Shown here in pieces: positions 36,686 to 46,618 of a DNA stretch of 64,000 nt; position 1 is the first letter of the stretch, and the number at the start of each line of letters is the position of its first letter. A program made the position numbers and the translations under genes. The notes beneath the pieces are model-generated. The model did not search any database. It was not told the origin of the DNA and saw only the letters and a list, made by a program, of their open reading frames with translations. The stretch comes from Pseudomonas sp. VD-NE ins. Lineage in GTDB: Bacteria; Pseudomonadota; Gammaproteobacteria; Pseudomonadales; Pseudomonadaceae. Location: NCBI RefSeq assembly GCF_031882575.1, contig NZ_CP134772.1, forward strand, positions 6,173,001-6,237,000, in the 5' to 3' direction.

Positions 36686-37276
36686 ATGATTGGATTGAAC
36701 ACCGCAGCGGTTTACGTGCTGCAAACCCTCGGCAGCCTGTACCTGCTGATCGTGCTGCTGCGCTTCGTACTGCAACTGGTAAGGGCGAACTTCTACAACC
36801 CGCTGTGCCAGTTCGTGGTCAAGGCTACACAGCCGCTGCTCAAGCCACTGCGCCGGATCATCCCGAGCATGTTTGGTCTGGACATGTCGTCGCTGGTGCT
36901 GGCGATTCTGGTGCAACTGGCGCTGATGGCGCTGACCCTGCTGCTGACTTACGGCACCACCGGCAACCCGCTGCAACTGTTTATCTGGTCGCTGATCGGC
37001 GTGACCGCGCTGTTCCTGAAGATCTTCTTCTTTGCCCTGATCATCAGCGTGATTCTGTCGTGGGTTGCGCCGGGCAGCCACAATCCGGGGGCTGAACTGG
37101 TCAACCAGATCTGCGAGCCGGCGCTGGCACCGTTCCGCCGCTTTCTGCCGAATCTCGGCGGCCTGGACCTGTCGCCGATCTTCGCCTTCCTCGCGCTGAA
37201 ACTGATCGACATGCTGGTGATCAACAATCTGGCGGCAATGACGATGATGCCGGAAATCCTCCGTCTGCTGATGTGA
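36686..37276 (+). CDS. yggT: YggT family membrane protein
   Basis: 196-residue inner-membrane protein made of two YggT repeats, each with a pair of hydrophobic helices (LYLLIVLLRFVLQLV and LFLKIFFFALIISVILSWV) and an NPL/NPGAELV...P-type motif. The function is not firmly known; relatives in other bacteria affect osmotic or division phenotypes. ATG at 36686 follows an AAGGAGC site 10 bp after proC. Confidence 0.9.
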   Translation: MIGLNTAAVYVLQTLGSLYLLIVLLRFVLQLVRANFYNPLCQFVVKATQPLLKPLRRIIPSMFGLDMSSLVLAILVQLALMALTLLLTYGTTGNPLQLFIWSLIGVTALFLKIFFFALIISVILSWVAPGSHNPGAELVNQICEPALAPFRRFLPNLGGLDLSPIFAFLALKLIDMLVINNLAAMTMMPEILRLLM

Positions 37277-37569
37277 GCTGGTTTCGATGGGACGGTGACG
37301 ACTTGATCCTCGAGTGTCACCTGCAACCAGCAGCCCGCAGCGATGACTTCGCCGGGCTGCACGGCGATCGTTTGAAGATTCGCCTGACCGCGCCGCCGGT
37401 CGAGGGCAAGGCCAATGCTTATCTGATGGGCTTTCTGGCCAAGGCGTTTGGGGTTTCCAAGAGCCAGGTCAGTTTGCTCAGTGGTGAGTTGAACCGGCAG
37501 AAGCGGGTGAGGATCTGCTCGCCGAAGAAGTTGCCGGATTTGCCTGGGTTGGTTGGGCGCTTGTCTTGA
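37273..37569 (+). CDS. yggU: DUF167/YggU family protein
   Basis: 98-residue small cytoplasmic protein. Conserved features are LECHLQPAARSDDFAGLHGD, KIRLTAPPVEGKANAYLMGFLAK and SLLSGELNRQKRVRI. The GTG start at 37273 overlaps the yggT stop (GTGA). The function is unknown. Confidence 0.9.
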   Translation: MSWFRWDGDDLILECHLQPAARSDDFAGLHGDRLKIRLTAPPVEGKANAYLMGFLAKAFGVSKSQVSLLSGELNRQKRVRICSPKKLPDLPGLVGRLS

Positions 37570-37587
37570 GTTTTGCGGCTTCTGTGC

Positions 37588-37837
37588 CCCTCACCCCAGC
37601 CCTCTCCCCCTGGAGAGGGAGCCGATCTATGGTATTTTCAAAACTTGAGTTCGACTCGATAGCTCAGGTCGATGTATCTCGAACATCCTCCCCAATCAGC
37701 CCCCTCTCCCACCGAGAGAGGAACCTGATTTGGGTAATTTTCAAGACCTGAATTCAACTCGATAGATCAGGTCGGCGTAGCTCAAAAGAACACCTCGGTC
37801 GGTCCCCTCTACCTCTGGGAGAGGGCTAGGGTGAGGG
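37588..37837. repeat. Dispersed repeat (CCCTCACCC...GGGTGAGGG), copy 3
   Basis: About 250 bp, same family as 7399-7690 and 15057-15271. Inverted ends are CCCTCACCCCAGCCCTCTCC and GGGAGAGGGCTAGGGTGAGGG. Inside, TTCAAAACTTGAGTTCGACT and TTCAAGACCTGAATTCAACT mark two degenerate internal units. It fills most of the 330-bp yggU-metX gap. Confidence 0.85.
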
Positions 37838-37899
37838 CTGCTTGCCGCTAACCCCCCCGGTCTTTAGACTTACGCCTCATTTCAACGAGAGCAGGGTCG

Positions 37900-39039
37900 A
37901 TGCCAACTGCCTTTCCCCCCGATTCTGTTGGTCTGGTGACGCCGCAAACCGCGCACTTCAGCGAACCGCTGGCCCTGGCCTGTGGCCGTTCGCTGGCCGC
38001 CTATGACCTGATCTACGAAACCTACGGCACGCTGAACGCGCAGGCGAGCAACGCCGTACTGATTTGCCACGCCTTGTCCGGCCATCATCATGCTGCCGGT
38101 TATCACAGCGTCGACGACCGCAAACCCGGTTGGTGGGACAGCTGCATCGGCCCGGGCAAACCGATCGACACCAACAAATTCTTCGTGGTCAGCCTGAACA
38201 ATCTCGGCGGCTGCAATGGCTCCACCGGCCCGAGCAGCATCAATCCGGAGACCGGCAAACCGTTCGGTGCCGACTTCCCGGTGCTCACCGTGGAAGACTG
38301 GGTACACAGCCAGGCGCGTCTCGCTGATCTGCTCGGCATCGGCCAGTGGGCGGCGGTGATCGGCGGCAGCCTGGGTGGCATGCAGGCACTGCAATGGACC
38401 ATCACCTATCCGGATCGCGTGCGTCACTGCCTGGCGATCGCCTCGGCACCGAAGCTGTCGGCGCAGAACATCGCCTTCAACGAGGTGGCGCGTCAGGCGA
38501 TTCTCACCGACCCGGAATTCCACGGCGGTTCGTTCCAGGAAGCCGGCGTGATTCCAAAGCGCGGGCTGATGCTGGCGCGGATGGTCGGGCACATCACCTA
38601 CCTGTCCGACGATTCGATGGGCGAGAAATTCGGCCGTGGCCTGAAGAGCGAAAAGCTCAACTACGACTTCCACAGTGTCGAGTTCCAGGTCGAAAGCTAC
38701 CTGCGTTATCAGGGCGAAGAGTTTTCCGGACGCTTCGACGCCAACACCTATCTGTTGATGACCAAGGCATTGGATTACTTCGATCCGGCGGCGAACTTCG
38801 ACGATAACCTGGCGAAAACCTTTGAAAACGCCACGGCCAAGTTTTGCGTGATGTCGTTCACCACCGACTGGCGTTTCTCCCCGGCCCGTTCGCGGGAACT
38901 GGTGGATGCGCTGATGGCGGCGCGCAAAGACGTCAGCTATCTGGAAATCGACGCACCGCAGGGCCACGACGCCTTCCTGATTCCGATCCCGCGCTACTTG
39001 CAGGCGTTCGGCAATTACATGAACCGCATCACGCTGTGA
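37900..39039 (+). CDS. metX: Homoserine O-acyltransferase MetX (probably succinyltransferase)
   Basis: 379-residue alpha/beta-hydrolase-fold enzyme that activates homoserine for methionine synthesis. The nucleophile is S157 in [14 protein letters not shown]; the Asp is in [10 protein letters not shown] and the His in [11 protein letters not shown]. The sequence family is MetX, but Pseudomonas enzymes of this type are reported to use succinyl-CoA rather than acetyl-CoA. It pairs with metW 7 bp downstream. Confidence 0.94.
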   Translation: MPTAFPPDSVGLVTPQTAHFSEPLALACGRSLAAYDLIYETYGTLNAQASNAVLICHALSGHHHAAGYHSVDDRKPGWWDSCIGPGKPIDTNKFFVVSLNNLGGCNGSTGPSSINPETGKPFGADFPVLTVEDWVHSQARLADLLGIGQWAAVIGGSLGGMQALQWTITYPDRVRHCLAIASAPKLSAQNIAFNEVARQAILTDPEFHGGSFQEAGVIPKRGLMLARMVGHITYLSDDSMGEKFGRGLKSEKLNYDFHSVEFQVESYLRYQGEEFSGRFDANTYLLMTKALDYFDPAANFDDNLAKTFENATAKFCVMSFTTDWRFSPARSRELVDALMAARKDVSYLEIDAPQGHDAFLIPIPRYLQAFGNYMNRITL

Positions 39040-39046
39040 GAAAGCC

Positions 39047-39667
39047 ATGAGAGCTGATCTGGAAATCATCCAGGAATGGATCCCCGCCGGCAGCCGCGTC
39101 CTCGACCTCGGTTGCGGTGACGGCGAATTGCTGACCTGGCTGCGCGACAACAAGAACGTCACCGGTTATGGCCTGGAAAACGACGCCGAGAACATCGCCG
39201 AGTGCGTGGCCAAGGGCATCAACGTCATCGAGCAGGACCTGGACAAAGGGCTGGGCAACTTCGCCAGCAACAGTTTCGACATCGTCGTCATGACCCAGGC
39301 CCTGCAAGCCGTGCACTACCCGGACAAGATCCTCGACGAAATGCTTCGCGTCGGCCGTCAGTGCATCATCACCTTCCCGAATTTCGGTCACTGGCGCTGC
39401 CGCTGGTACCTGGCGAGCAAGGGCCGCATGCCGGTCTCCGAGTTTCTGCCGTACACCTGGTACAACACGCCGAACATTCACTTCTGCACCTTCGAAGACT
39501 TTGAAGAACTTTGCCGCGAACGTGATGCAAAGGTCATTGATCGGCTTGCCGTGGATCAACAGCACCGTCACGGGTGGGCCAGTAAGCTATGGCCTAATCT
39601 GTTAGGTGAGATCGGTATCTACCGCGTCAGCAGCCCGCAGCTTGCAGACCACAAAGTCGCGGTCTGA
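39047..39667 (+). CDS. metW: Methionine biosynthesis protein MetW
   Basis: 206-residue SAM-dependent methyltransferase-like protein. Motif I VLDLGCGDGELLTWL is near residues 18-32, then FDIVVMTQALQAVHYPD and ITFPNFGHWRCRWYL, characteristic of MetW. It supports MetX activity in Pseudomonas and relatives by an unclear mechanism. It follows metX in the same operon. Confidence 0.95.
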   Translation: MRADLEIIQEWIPAGSRVLDLGCGDGELLTWLRDNKNVTGYGLENDAENIAECVAKGINVIEQDLDKGLGNFASNSFDIVVMTQALQAVHYPDKILDEMLRVGRQCIITFPNFGHWRCRWYLASKGRMPVSEFLPYTWYNTPNIHFCTFEDFEELCRERDAKVIDRLAVDQQHRHGWASKLWPNLLGEIGIYRVSSPQLADHKVAV

Positions 39668-39693
39668 ATCCCGTCATTTCGAGGAGCACGATC

Positions 39694-40128
39694 ATGGGTC
39701 GTTTAGCGTTGTTGTTATTGACTGCCTGCCTGAGCGCCAGCGCTCTGGCGGCCGACGTCATCAAGGGTGAGCGTCAGGAAACCTTTGGCGACGTGACGGT
39801 GCACTACAACACTTTCAACTCGACGTACCTGCAACCGGACATCGCCAAGGCTGCCGAGCTGATCCGCAGCAAGAATCAGGGCGTGATCAATGTTTCGGTG
39901 ATCAAGGACGGCAAACCGTTGATCGCCAGCGTCACCGGCACGGTCAAAGACCTGACCAGCCAGAGCGTGCCGCTGAATTTCCGCCAGATCACCGAACAGG
40001 GTGCGATTTACTACATCGCCCAGTACCCGGTGGAACAGCAGGAAACCCGCACCTTTGAAATCAAGGTGCAGAACGGCGACAAGGTCAACACCATCAATTT
40101 CAACCAAGAACTCTTTCCCGGCGAATGA
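39694..40128 (+). CDS. DUF4426 periplasmic protein
   Basis: 144-residue protein with a clear Sec signal peptide ([20 protein letters not shown], residues 1-20). The mature region is beta-rich with [21 protein letters not shown] and [17 protein letters not shown], as in DUF4426. The function is unknown. It is embedded between metW and rdgB and overlaps rdgB by 4 bp. Confidence 0.88.
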   Translation: MGRLALLLLTACLSASALAADVIKGERQETFGDVTVHYNTFNSTYLQPDIAKAAELIRSKNQGVINVSVIKDGKPLIASVTGTVKDLTSQSVPLNFRQITEQGAIYYIAQYPVEQQETRTFEIKVQNGDKVNTINFNQELFPGE

Positions 40129-40721
40129 TGAACATCAAGCAGCTCGTACTGGCCAGCCATAACGCCGGCAAACTCAAAGAACTCCAGGCCATGCTCGGCG
40201 AATCGGTGCAACTGCGTTCGATTGGCGAGTGGAGCAAGGTCGAGCCGGAAGAAACCGGCCTGTCGTTCGTCGAGAACGCGATCCTCAAGGCGCGCAATGC
40301 CGCACGGATTTCCGGGCTGCCGGCGCTGGCCGACGATTCCGGTCTGGCGGTGGATTTCCTTGGCGGTGCGCCGGGCATCTATTCGGCGCGTTATGCCGAC
40401 GGCAAGGGCGATGCGGCGAACAACGCCAAACTGCTCGACGCCCTGAAAGATGTGCCGCAAGCCGAGCGCGGTGCGCAGTTCGTTTGCGTATTGGCGCTGG
40501 TGCGTCACGCTGACGATCCGTTGCCGATCCTCTGCGAAGGCTTGTGGCATGGGCGTATCCTCACCGCTGCCAGTGGCGAGCACGGTTTCGGTTATGACCC
40601 GCTGTTCTGGGTGCCGGAGCGTGACGTCTCCAGCGCCGAGTTGAGCCCGGCGGACAAGAACCAGATCAGCCACCGCGCCCGTGCAATGGATCTGCTGCGC
40701 CAGCGTCTGGGCTTGAAATGA
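40125..40721 (+). CDS. rdgB: dITP/XTP pyrophosphatase
   Basis: 198-residue house-cleaning enzyme that hydrolyses dITP, ITP and XTP to monophosphates. Substrate motif [12 protein letters not shown] is at residues 8-19, then [24 protein letters not shown] and [11 protein letters not shown]. Both flanks overlap neighbours by 4 bp (ATGA). Confidence 0.96.
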   Translation: MMNIKQLVLASHNAGKLKELQAMLGESVQLRSIGEWSKVEPEETGLSFVENAILKARNAARISGLPALADDSGLAVDFLGGAPGIYSARYADGKGDAANNAKLLDALKDVPQAERGAQFVCVLALVRHADDPLPILCEGLWHGRILTAASGEHGFGYDPLFWVPERDVSSAELSPADKNQISHRARAMDLLRQRLGLK

Positions 40722-41923
40722 CCCGTGACTCTTCCGCGTCGTCGCTGATTGTCGGCGGCGCCGCCTCTTCGCCTCGGGCGCCGTTGCCGACGCTGCCGCC
40801 CCTGGCGCTGTACATCCACATCCCGTGGTGTGTGCGCAAATGCCCGTATTGCGACTTCAACTCGCACACCGCCAGCCCGGTGTTGCCGGAGCAGGAATAC
40901 GTCGACGCCTTGCTGGCCGATCTCGATCAGGATCTTCACGCTGTTTATGGGCGTGAAATCAGCTCGATCTTCTTTGGTGGCGGTACGCCGAGCCTGTTCA
41001 GCGCCAAAGCGCTTGGGCGTTTGCTCGAAGGCGTCGAGCAGCGCATTCCGTTTGCCGACGACATCGAAATCACTCTGGAAGCGAACCCCGGAACGTTCGA
41101 GCAAGAGAAGTTCGTCGCCTATCGCAAGTTGGGGATCAATCGGCTGTCGATCGGTATCCAGAGCTTTCAGCAGGAAAAGCTCAAGGCGCTTGGCCGGATT
41201 CACAATGGCGACGAAGCGGTGCGTGCGGCGGGCATGGCGCGTCAGGCCGGGTTCGATAACTTCAACCTCGACTTGATGCACGGTTTGCCCGACCAGTCGC
41301 TGGACGATGCCTTGAGCGATCTGCGCCAGGCCATCGCATTGAATCCGACGCACATCTCCTGGTATCAGCTGACACTGGAACCGAACACCGTGTTCTGGAA
41401 CCAGCCGCCGGTGCTGCCGGAAGACGACACGCTGTGGGACATTCAAGAAGCCGGGCAGGCGCTGTTGGCCGAGCACGGGTACGCGCAATACGAAGTCTCG
41501 GCGTATGCACAGGCCGGGCGTCCGGCGCGGCATAACCTCAATTACTGGAGTTTTGGCGACTTCATCGGCATCGGCGCGGGTGCCCACGGCAAGTTGAGTC
41601 ATCCGGACGGGCGCATCGTTCGCACCTGGAAGACCCGACTACCAAAGGACTATCTCAACCCGGCAAAAAGCTTTCAGGCCGGCGAGAAAGCGCTGACCAA
41701 TGACGAGATGCCGTTCGAGTTTCTGATGAACGCTTTGCGCCTCACCTCTGGCGTCGAATCGCGCCTGTATCCGGAGCGCACCGGGCTGTCGCTGGAAAGC
41801 CTCGCCGAAGGCCGGGCAGCGGCAGAACAAAGCGGTCTGTTGCAGGTCGAACCGTCACGTCTGGCGGCCACCGAGCGCGGACAGCTGTTTCTCAACGACT
41901 TGCTGCAACAATTTCTGAACTGA
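40718..41923 (+). CDS. hemW: Radical SAM heme chaperone HemW
   Basis: 401-residue radical SAM protein that binds heme and a 4Fe-4S cluster. The cluster cysteines are C38, C42 and C45 in [14 protein letters not shown]. The single Cys pattern and length favour HemW over true coproporphyrinogen dehydrogenase Hem[16 protein letters not shown] and [20 protein letters not shown] follow. The N-terminus has about 30 extra low-complexity residues; an internal start is possible but the overlap with rdgB supports 40718. Confidence 0.93.
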   Translation: MTRDSSASSLIVGGAASSPRAPLPTLPPLALYIHIPWCVRKCPYCDFNSHTASPVLPEQEYVDALLADLDQDLHAVYGREISSIFFGGGTPSLFSAKALGRLLEGVEQRIPFADDIEITLEANPGTFEQEKFVAYRKLGINRLSIGIQSFQQEKLKALGRIHNGDEAVRAAGMARQAGFDNFNLDLMHGLPDQSLDDALSDLRQAIALNPTHISWYQLTLEPNTVFWNQPPVLPEDDTLWDIQEAGQALLAEHGYAQYEVSAYAQAGRPARHNLNYWSFGDFIGIGAGAHGKLSHPDGRIVRTWKTRLPKDYLNPAKSFQAGEKALTNDEMPFEFLMNALRLTSGVESRLYPERTGLSLESLAEGRAAAEQSGLLQVEPSRLAATERGQLFLNDLLQQFLN

Positions 41924-41945
41924 TTTCAGTGCTAAGGGAAAACGC

Positions 41946-42269
41946 ATGGATTTGATACTCGACCTGCTCGCCACCGTCTCCCGCTGGAGCCGCAGCAACC
42001 TCTCGGAAATCGCTCTGGCCCTGGTGGGCTGCCTGCTGGTGCTGTTCGGCGCCGACTTCAAAGGCTGGGTCGAGCAACGCCTGGGCAGCATCGCCGGCGC
42101 CCTGCGCATACCGCTGATGTCGCTGCTGTGCGTGATCGGCAGCGGCGCCGCGCTGATTTACGCCACGCCGTGGGTGATCAAGGGTTTGAGCCAGTTCAAC
42201 AACTACAGCCTGGCGCCGGTGTTGTTGGTAGTCCTCGTCCTCATCGGCGTAGTCGCCGACCGCCGCTGA
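41946..42269 (+). CDS. DUF3392 small membrane protein
   Basis: 107-residue protein with three hydrophobic segments (LSEIALALVGCLLVLFGADF, then a central one near LMSLLCVIGSGAALIYA, then LAPVLLVVLVLIGVVA). It matches the small membrane family found after hemW in Pseudomonas. The function is unknown. It is the last gene of the metX operon, followed by a REP pair. Confidence 0.85.
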   Translation: MDLILDLLATVSRWSRSNLSEIALALVGCLLVLFGADFKGWVEQRLGSIAGALRIPLMSLLCVIGSGAALIYATPWVIKGLSQFNNYSLAPVLLVVLVLIGVVADRR

Positions 42270-42291
42270 TTCCGCAAACACCCCAAAACAA

Positions 42292-42383
42292 CTGTGGGAG
42301 CGAGCTTGCTCGCGAATACGGTGTGTCAGTCAACATCAGTGTTGAATGAACATCCGCTTTCGCGAGCAAGCTCGCTCCCACAG
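42292..42383. repeat. REP pair (type B)
   Basis: Inverted GTGGGAGCGAGCTTGCTCGC cores about 50 bp apart between the convergent DUF3392 gene and trmB. Confidence 0.9.
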
Positions 42384-42400
42384 TTTGTATTGCGTGATGC

Positions 42401-43126
42401 TTAAGCGTGTTTTTCGAACTTCAGGTCCCACACGCCATGGCCGAGACGTTCGCCGCGGCGTTCGAACTTGGTGATCGGGCGTTCGGCCGGGCGTGGCACG
42501 CACTTGCCGTCTTCGGCGAGGTTGCGATAGCCCGGGGCGACGTTCATCACTTCCAGCATGTATTCGGCGTACGGTTCCCAGTCGGTGGCCATGTGCAGAA
42601 TGCCGCCAACCTTCAACTTGCTGCGCACCAGTTCAGCGAACGACGCCTGAACGATGCGACGCTTGTGGTGACGGCTCTTGTGCCACGGATCCGGGAAAAA
42701 CAGCATCAGGCGATCGAGGCTGTTGTCGGCGATGCAACGGTTAAGCACTTCGATCGCGTCGCAATCGTAGACCCGCAGGTTGGTCAGGCCCTGAGTCAGC
42801 ACGCCATTGAGCAGCGCGCCAACCCCCGGACGGTGCACTTCAACGCCGATGAAATCCTGCTCCGGCGCCGCCGCAGCCATTTCCAGCAGCGAGTGGCCCA
42901 TGCCGAAACCGATCTCCAGCGAGCGCGGTGCCGAACGGCCGAACACTTGATCGTAATCCACCGGCGCGTCGGCCAGCGGCAGCACGTACAGCGGCGCGCC
43001 TTGATCCAGACCGCGTTGCTGGCCTTCGGTCATGCGCCCGGCGCGCATCACGAAACTCTTGATGCGGCGGTGTTGGCGCTCGTCGCCTTCTTCCGTCTGG
43101 ATAGGCGTGTCGTTCGATTCAGTCAT
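42401..43126 (-). CDS. trmB: tRNA (guanine-N7)-methyltransferase
   Basis: 241-residue SAM-dependent enzyme that forms m7G46 in tRNA. Motifs are [48 protein letters not shown] and [14 protein letters not shown]. The ATG at 43126 lies 9 bp after the thiG stop, so they are probably co-transcribed. Confidence 0.96.
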   Translation of the reverse strand: MTESNDTPIQTEEGDERQHRRIKSFVMRAGRMTEGQQRGLDQGAPLYVLPLADAPVDYDQVFGRSAPRSLEIGFGMGHSLLEMAAAAPEQDFIGVEVHRPGVGALLNGVLTQGLTNLRVYDCDAIEVLNRCIADNSLDRLMLFFPDPWHKSRHHKRRIVQASFAELVRSKLKVGGILHMATDWEPYAEYMLEVMNVAPGYRNLAEDGKCVPRPAERPITKFERRGERLGHGVWDLKFEKHA

Positions 43127-43135
43127 CAATGGCTC

Positions 43136-43930
43136 TTACTTGATCAGACCATCCAGCGGCGAAGAGGCGCTGGCATAGAGTTTTTTCGGCATACGGCCAG
43201 CAAGGTAGGCCAGACGGCCTGCCACGATGGCGTGTTTCATGGCTTCAGCCATCATCACCGGCTGCTGGGCGTGGGCGATGGCCGAGTTCATCAGCACCGC
43301 ATCGCAACCCAGTTCCATGGCGATGGTCGCGTCGGAGGCAGTACCAACACCGGCATCGACCAACACAGGAATCTTGGCTTCTTCGAGGATGATCTGCAGG
43401 TTGTACGGGTTGCAGATCCCCAGACCGGAACCGATCAGACCGGCCAGCGGCATGACCGCGATGCAGCCGATTTCTGCCAGTTGACGGGCGATGATCGGGT
43501 CATCGCTGGTGTAAACCATCACGTCGAAACCTTCCTTGACCAGCGTTTCCGCGGCCTTGAGGGTTTCGATGACGTTAGGGAACAGGGTTTTCTGGTCGGC
43601 CAGTACTTCCAGCTTCACCAGGTTGTGGCCGTCGAGCAGCTCACGGGCCAGGCGGCAGGTGCGCACGGCTTCGATGGCGTCGTAGCAACCGGCGGTGTTT
43701 GGCAGGAAGGTGTAGCGCTGCGGCGACAGCACATCGAGCAGGTTCGGCTCGCCTTCGATCTGGCCCAGGTTGGTGCGGCGCACGGCGAAGGTGACGATCT
43801 CGGCACCCGAGGCTTCGATGGCCTGACGGGTTTCTTCCATGTCACGGTACTTGCCGGTACCAACCAGCAAACGCGACTGGTAAGTACGACCGGCCAGCAC
43901 AAAAGGCTTGTCGCTACGAACGATGCTCAT
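43136..43930 (-). CDS. thiG: Thiazole synthase
   Basis: 264-residue TIM-barrel enzyme building the thiazole ring of thiamine from deoxyxylulose phosphate and ThiS thiocarboxylate. The likely Schiff-base lysine is K106 in [21 protein letters not shown] and [25 protein letters not shown] are also visible. It lies 60 bp after thiS. Confidence 0.96.
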   Translation of the reverse strand: MSIVRSDKPFVLAGRTYQSRLLVGTGKYRDMEETRQAIEASGAEIVTFAVRRTNLGQIEGEPNLLDVLSPQRYTFLPNTAGCYDAIEAVRTCRLARELLDGHNLVKLEVLADQKTLFPNVIETLKAAETLVKEGFDVMVYTSDDPIIARQLAEIGCIAVMPLAGLIGSGLGICNPYNLQIILEEAKIPVLVDAGVGTASDATIAMELGCDAVLMNSAIAHAQQPVMMAEAMKHAIVAGRLAYLAGRMPKKLYASASSPLDGLIK

Positions 43931-43990
43931 GGGGAATCCTCTTTAAGGGTGAGGGTCTTGCAGAATTCTGTGCCCTCGCGGGGCGGGCGA

Positions 43991-44191
43991 TCAGCCGCCG
44001 CCGATGGCGTGCACCACTTCAACGTTGTCGCCGTCGTTGAGGGTGGTGTCGGCATGCTGGCTGCGCGGGACGATATCCAGATTGAGTTCGACTGCCACTC
44101 GACGCCCGGTCAGTTCCAGACGAGTGATCAGGGCCGCAACGGTTTCACCGTCGGGCAGTTCAAGGGATTCACCGTTCAACTGAATGCGCAT
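43991..44191 (-). CDS. thiS: Thiamine biosynthesis sulfur carrier ThiS
   Basis: 66-residue ubiquitin-like sulfur carrier. It begins [19 protein letters not shown] and ends IGGG, with the C-terminal Gly-Gly that is adenylated and thiocarboxylated. It donates sulfur to ThiG, encoded next. An upstream in-frame start is possible, but 44191 gives the family's length and start. Confidence 0.94.
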   Translation of the reverse strand: MRIQLNGESLELPDGETVAALITRLELTGRRVAVELNLDIVPRSQHADTTLNDGDNVEVVHAIGGG

Positions 44192-44262
44192 GCGCAACGC
44201 CGCCATCATTTTTAGGGGCTGGCATTCTAGCCCGATCATGACCTAAAGGTCAGCACCAAGCG

Positions 44263-44643
44263 TCAAGCGGTTGGTTGCAGGCGCCAGGCGGCGAGCCCCA
44301 GGCAAACCCATCCGGCCAGAAATGCCAGGCCACCGAACGGGGTGATGATGCCAAGCTTGCTGATGCCGGTGGTGGTGAGCACGTACAGGCTACCGGAGAA
44401 CAGCAGGATACCGACGGTGAACGATACGCCCGCCCAAGCGACCAGCCGCCCCTGAATCTGCGTGGCCAACAGCGCCACACCGAACAGTGCCAGGGTGTGG
44501 ACCAATTGATAGGTGACGCCGGTATGGAAAATCGCCAGATACTCGGGTGTCAGGCGGTTTTTCAGGCCATGGGCGGCGAACGCACCCAAAGCGACCCCGG
44601 TGAAACCGAAAAAAGCGGACAGCATCAAAAAGCCACGCAGCAT
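44263..44643 (-). CDS. DUF423 membrane protein
   Basis: 126-residue inner-membrane protein with four hydrophobic segments. It begins MLRGFLMLSAFFGFTGVALGAFAAHGLKNRL; GITPFGG-like TPFGGLAFLAGWVCL closes it, typical of DUF423. The function is unknown. It is divergent from mtgA, with start codons 74 bp apart. Confidence 0.9.
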   Translation of the reverse strand: MLRGFLMLSAFFGFTGVALGAFAAHGLKNRLTPEYLAIFHTGVTYQLVHTLALFGVALLATQIQGRLVAWAGVSFTVGILLFSGSLYVLTTTGISKLGIITPFGGLAFLAGWVCLGLAAWRLQPTA

Positions 44644-44717
44644 TGGGAACTCCAGTCAGACGCGATCGGCAGGGTCTGTATAATGGCCCGCTCCACCGGT
44701 TCGGCCAAGCCATCTCT

Positions 44718-45440
44718 ATGCTGCGTACTATTTTCCGTCGTCTCACGAAGGCCCTGCTCTGGTTCGCGGGCGGCAGCATCTTGCTGGTGCTGGTGTTTCG
44801 CTTCGTGCCGCCGCCGGGCACGGCGTTGATGGTCGAGCGCAAGATCGAATCGTGGGTCGATGGCGAGCCGATCGACCTGCAGCGCACGTGGAAGCCATGG
44901 GACGAAATCTCGGACGATCTCAAAGTCGCGGTCATGGCCGGCGAGGATCAGAAATTCCCGGAGCACTGGGGTTTTGACTTCAGTGCGATCCAGGCAGCGC
45001 TGGCGCACAACGAGCTCGGCGGCTCGATTCGTGGTGCCAGCACCTTGAGTCAACAGGTGTCGAAGAACCTGTTTCTTTGGGCCGGGCGCAGCTATCTGCG
45101 TAAAGGCCTGGAAGCCTGGTTTACTGCGCTGATCGAGGTGCTCTGGCCCAAGCAACGGATTCTTGAGGTGTATCTGAACAGCGTCGAGTGGGATGACGGG
45201 GTGTTCGGTGCCGAGGCCGCCGCCCGCCATCACTTTGGTGTCAGCGCGAAGTCGCTGTCACGGCAGCAGGCGAGTTATCTGGCTGCTGTTTTACCGAATC
45301 CGCGGGTGTGGAGTGCCAGCCATCCGACCGCTTATGTGTCGCGCCGGGCCGGGTGGATTCGGCAGCAGATGAGTCAGCTGGGTGGGGATAGCTATTTGCT
45401 GGGGCTCAATGATTCGCGGCGGGCGCCTTGGTCTCGATAG
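44718..45440 (+). CDS. mtgA: Monofunctional biosynthetic peptidoglycan transglycosylase
   Basis: 240-residue GT51 glycosyltransferase that polymerises lipid II without a transpeptidase domain. A single membrane anchor is at about residues 13-30, catalytic Glu76 in AGEDQKFPEHWGFD, then RGASTLSQQVSKNLFLW and KQRILEVYLNSVEWDDGVFGAEAAA. ATG at 44718 gives MLRTIFRRLTKALLWF; upstream in-frame ATG codons would overlap the divergent DUF423 start. Confidence 0.95.
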   Translation: MLRTIFRRLTKALLWFAGGSILLVLVFRFVPPPGTALMVERKIESWVDGEPIDLQRTWKPWDEISDDLKVAVMAGEDQKFPEHWGFDFSAIQAALAHNELGGSIRGASTLSQQVSKNLFLWAGRSYLRKGLEAWFTALIEVLWPKQRILEVYLNSVEWDDGVFGAEAAARHHFGVSAKSLSRQQASYLAAVLPNPRVWSASHPTAYVSRRAGWIRQQMSQLGGDSYLLGLNDSRRAPWSR

Positions 45441-45472
45441 CCAGTCACTGTTTTTGTAGACACTGAAAATTC

Positions 45473-45564
45473 CTGTGGGAGCGGGCTTGCCCGCGATAGC
45501 GGTGATTCAGACAACATCTGCGTGACTGACCCGACGCCATCGCTGGCAAGCCAGCTCCCACAGG
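45473..45564. repeat. Mixed REP pair (type B-like left, type A right)
   Basis: The left arm GTGGGAGCGGGCTTGCCCGC and right arm CATCGCTGGCAAGCCAGCTCCCACAG face each other about 40 bp apart. This combines two REP types, between mtgA and the terminator shared with rpoH. Confidence 0.8.
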
Positions 45565-45592
45565 GATTAATGCTGCCCTGACATATGCGCAT

Positions 45593-45633
45593 AAAAAACG
45601 CCCCGATCATCGCTGATCGGGGCGTTTTTTTAT
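45593..45633. terminator. Bidirectional terminator of mtgA and rpoH
   Basis: CGCCCCGATCA, loop TCGC, TGATCGGGGCG forms a perfect 11-bp stem flanked by A-run and T-run on opposite sides. It serves convergent mtgA (+) and rpoH (-). Confidence 0.95.
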
Positions 45634-45647
45634 TGCCGAGGCGCCGG

Positions 45648-46502
45648 TTATGCGGCGATCGACAATTTGAGCTTGTTCATCGCGCTCTTCTCGAGCTGAC
45701 GGATCCGCTCGGCCGACACGTTGTACTTCTGCGCCAGGTCGTGCAGCGTGGCTTTCTCTTCTGCCAGCCAACGCTGATAGAGGATGTCGCGGCTACGTTC
45801 GTCCAGCACTTCCAGCGCTTCGTGCAGGTTGTGGTTGGAGTTGTCGCTCCAGTCGGCATCTTCCAGTTGACGCGCCGGGTCGTACCGGTGGTCTTCCAGG
45901 TAGTTGGCCGGCGACTGGAAAGCGCTGTCGTCGTCGGCTTCAGCAGCCGGGTCGAAGGCCATGTCATGGCCGGTCAGGCGACTTTCCATCTCGCGCACTT
46001 CACGCGGTTCAACGCCGAGGCTTTCCGCCACACGGTGGACTTCCTCGTTGTTCAGCCATGCCAGACGTTTCTTCTGGCTGCGCAGGTTGAAGAACAGCTT
46101 GCGCTGGGCCTTGGTGGTCGCGACTTTCACAATGCGCCAGTTGCGCAGAATGAACTCGTGAATTTCCGCCTTGATCCAGTGCACGGCGAACGACACCAGA
46201 CGCACACCCATTTCCGGGTTGAAACGCTTCACGGCCTTCATCAGGCCGACGTTACCTTCCTGGATCAGGTCAGCCTGAGCCAGACCGTAGCCGGAATAGC
46301 TACGGGCGATATGTACGACAAAACGCAGGTGGGCGAGCACCATCTGCCGAGCCGCCCCCAAATCCTGCTCATAGTAGAGACTCTCGGCCAGTTCACGCTC
46401 CTGCTCCGGCGTCAGCAATGGAATGCTGTTGACGGTGTGCACGTAGGCTTCCAGGTTCGCACCCGGAACCAACGCATACGCAGGCTGCAAAGAATTGGTC
46501 AT
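45648..46502 (-). CDS. rpoH: RNA polymerase heat-shock sigma factor (sigma-32)
   Basis: 284-residue sigma-70-family factor for heat-shock genes. Region 2 contains [33 protein letters not shown], the RpoH box QRKLFFNLR is present, and region 4 ends [22 protein letters not shown] at 46502 gives [20 protein letters not shown]; the reading frame is open 24 codons further but without family similarity. It follows ftsYEX in the same direction, as in E. coli and PAO1. Confidence 0.97.
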   Translation of the reverse strand: MTNSLQPAYALVPGANLEAYVHTVNSIPLLTPEQERELAESLYYEQDLGAARQMVLAHLRFVVHIARSYSGYGLAQADLIQEGNVGLMKAVKRFNPEMGVRLVSFAVHWIKAEIHEFILRNWRIVKVATTKAQRKLFFNLRSQKKRLAWLNNEEVHRVAESLGVEPREVREMESRLTGHDMAFDPAAEADDDSAFQSPANYLEDHRYDPARQLEDADWSDNSNHNLHEALEVLDERSRDILYQRWLAEEKATLHDLAQKYNVSAERIRQLEKSAMNKLKLSIAA

Positions 46503-46618
46503 ACGAAAAAACCTCCCACTTACATACTCGTGCCTCTCGGCACTGCGAAAAATTGACCGGGAATTCAAGTACAAGTTCCCAAAAAAACCGCAAGGTCAAT
46601 CACGCGCAAAAAAAGATT

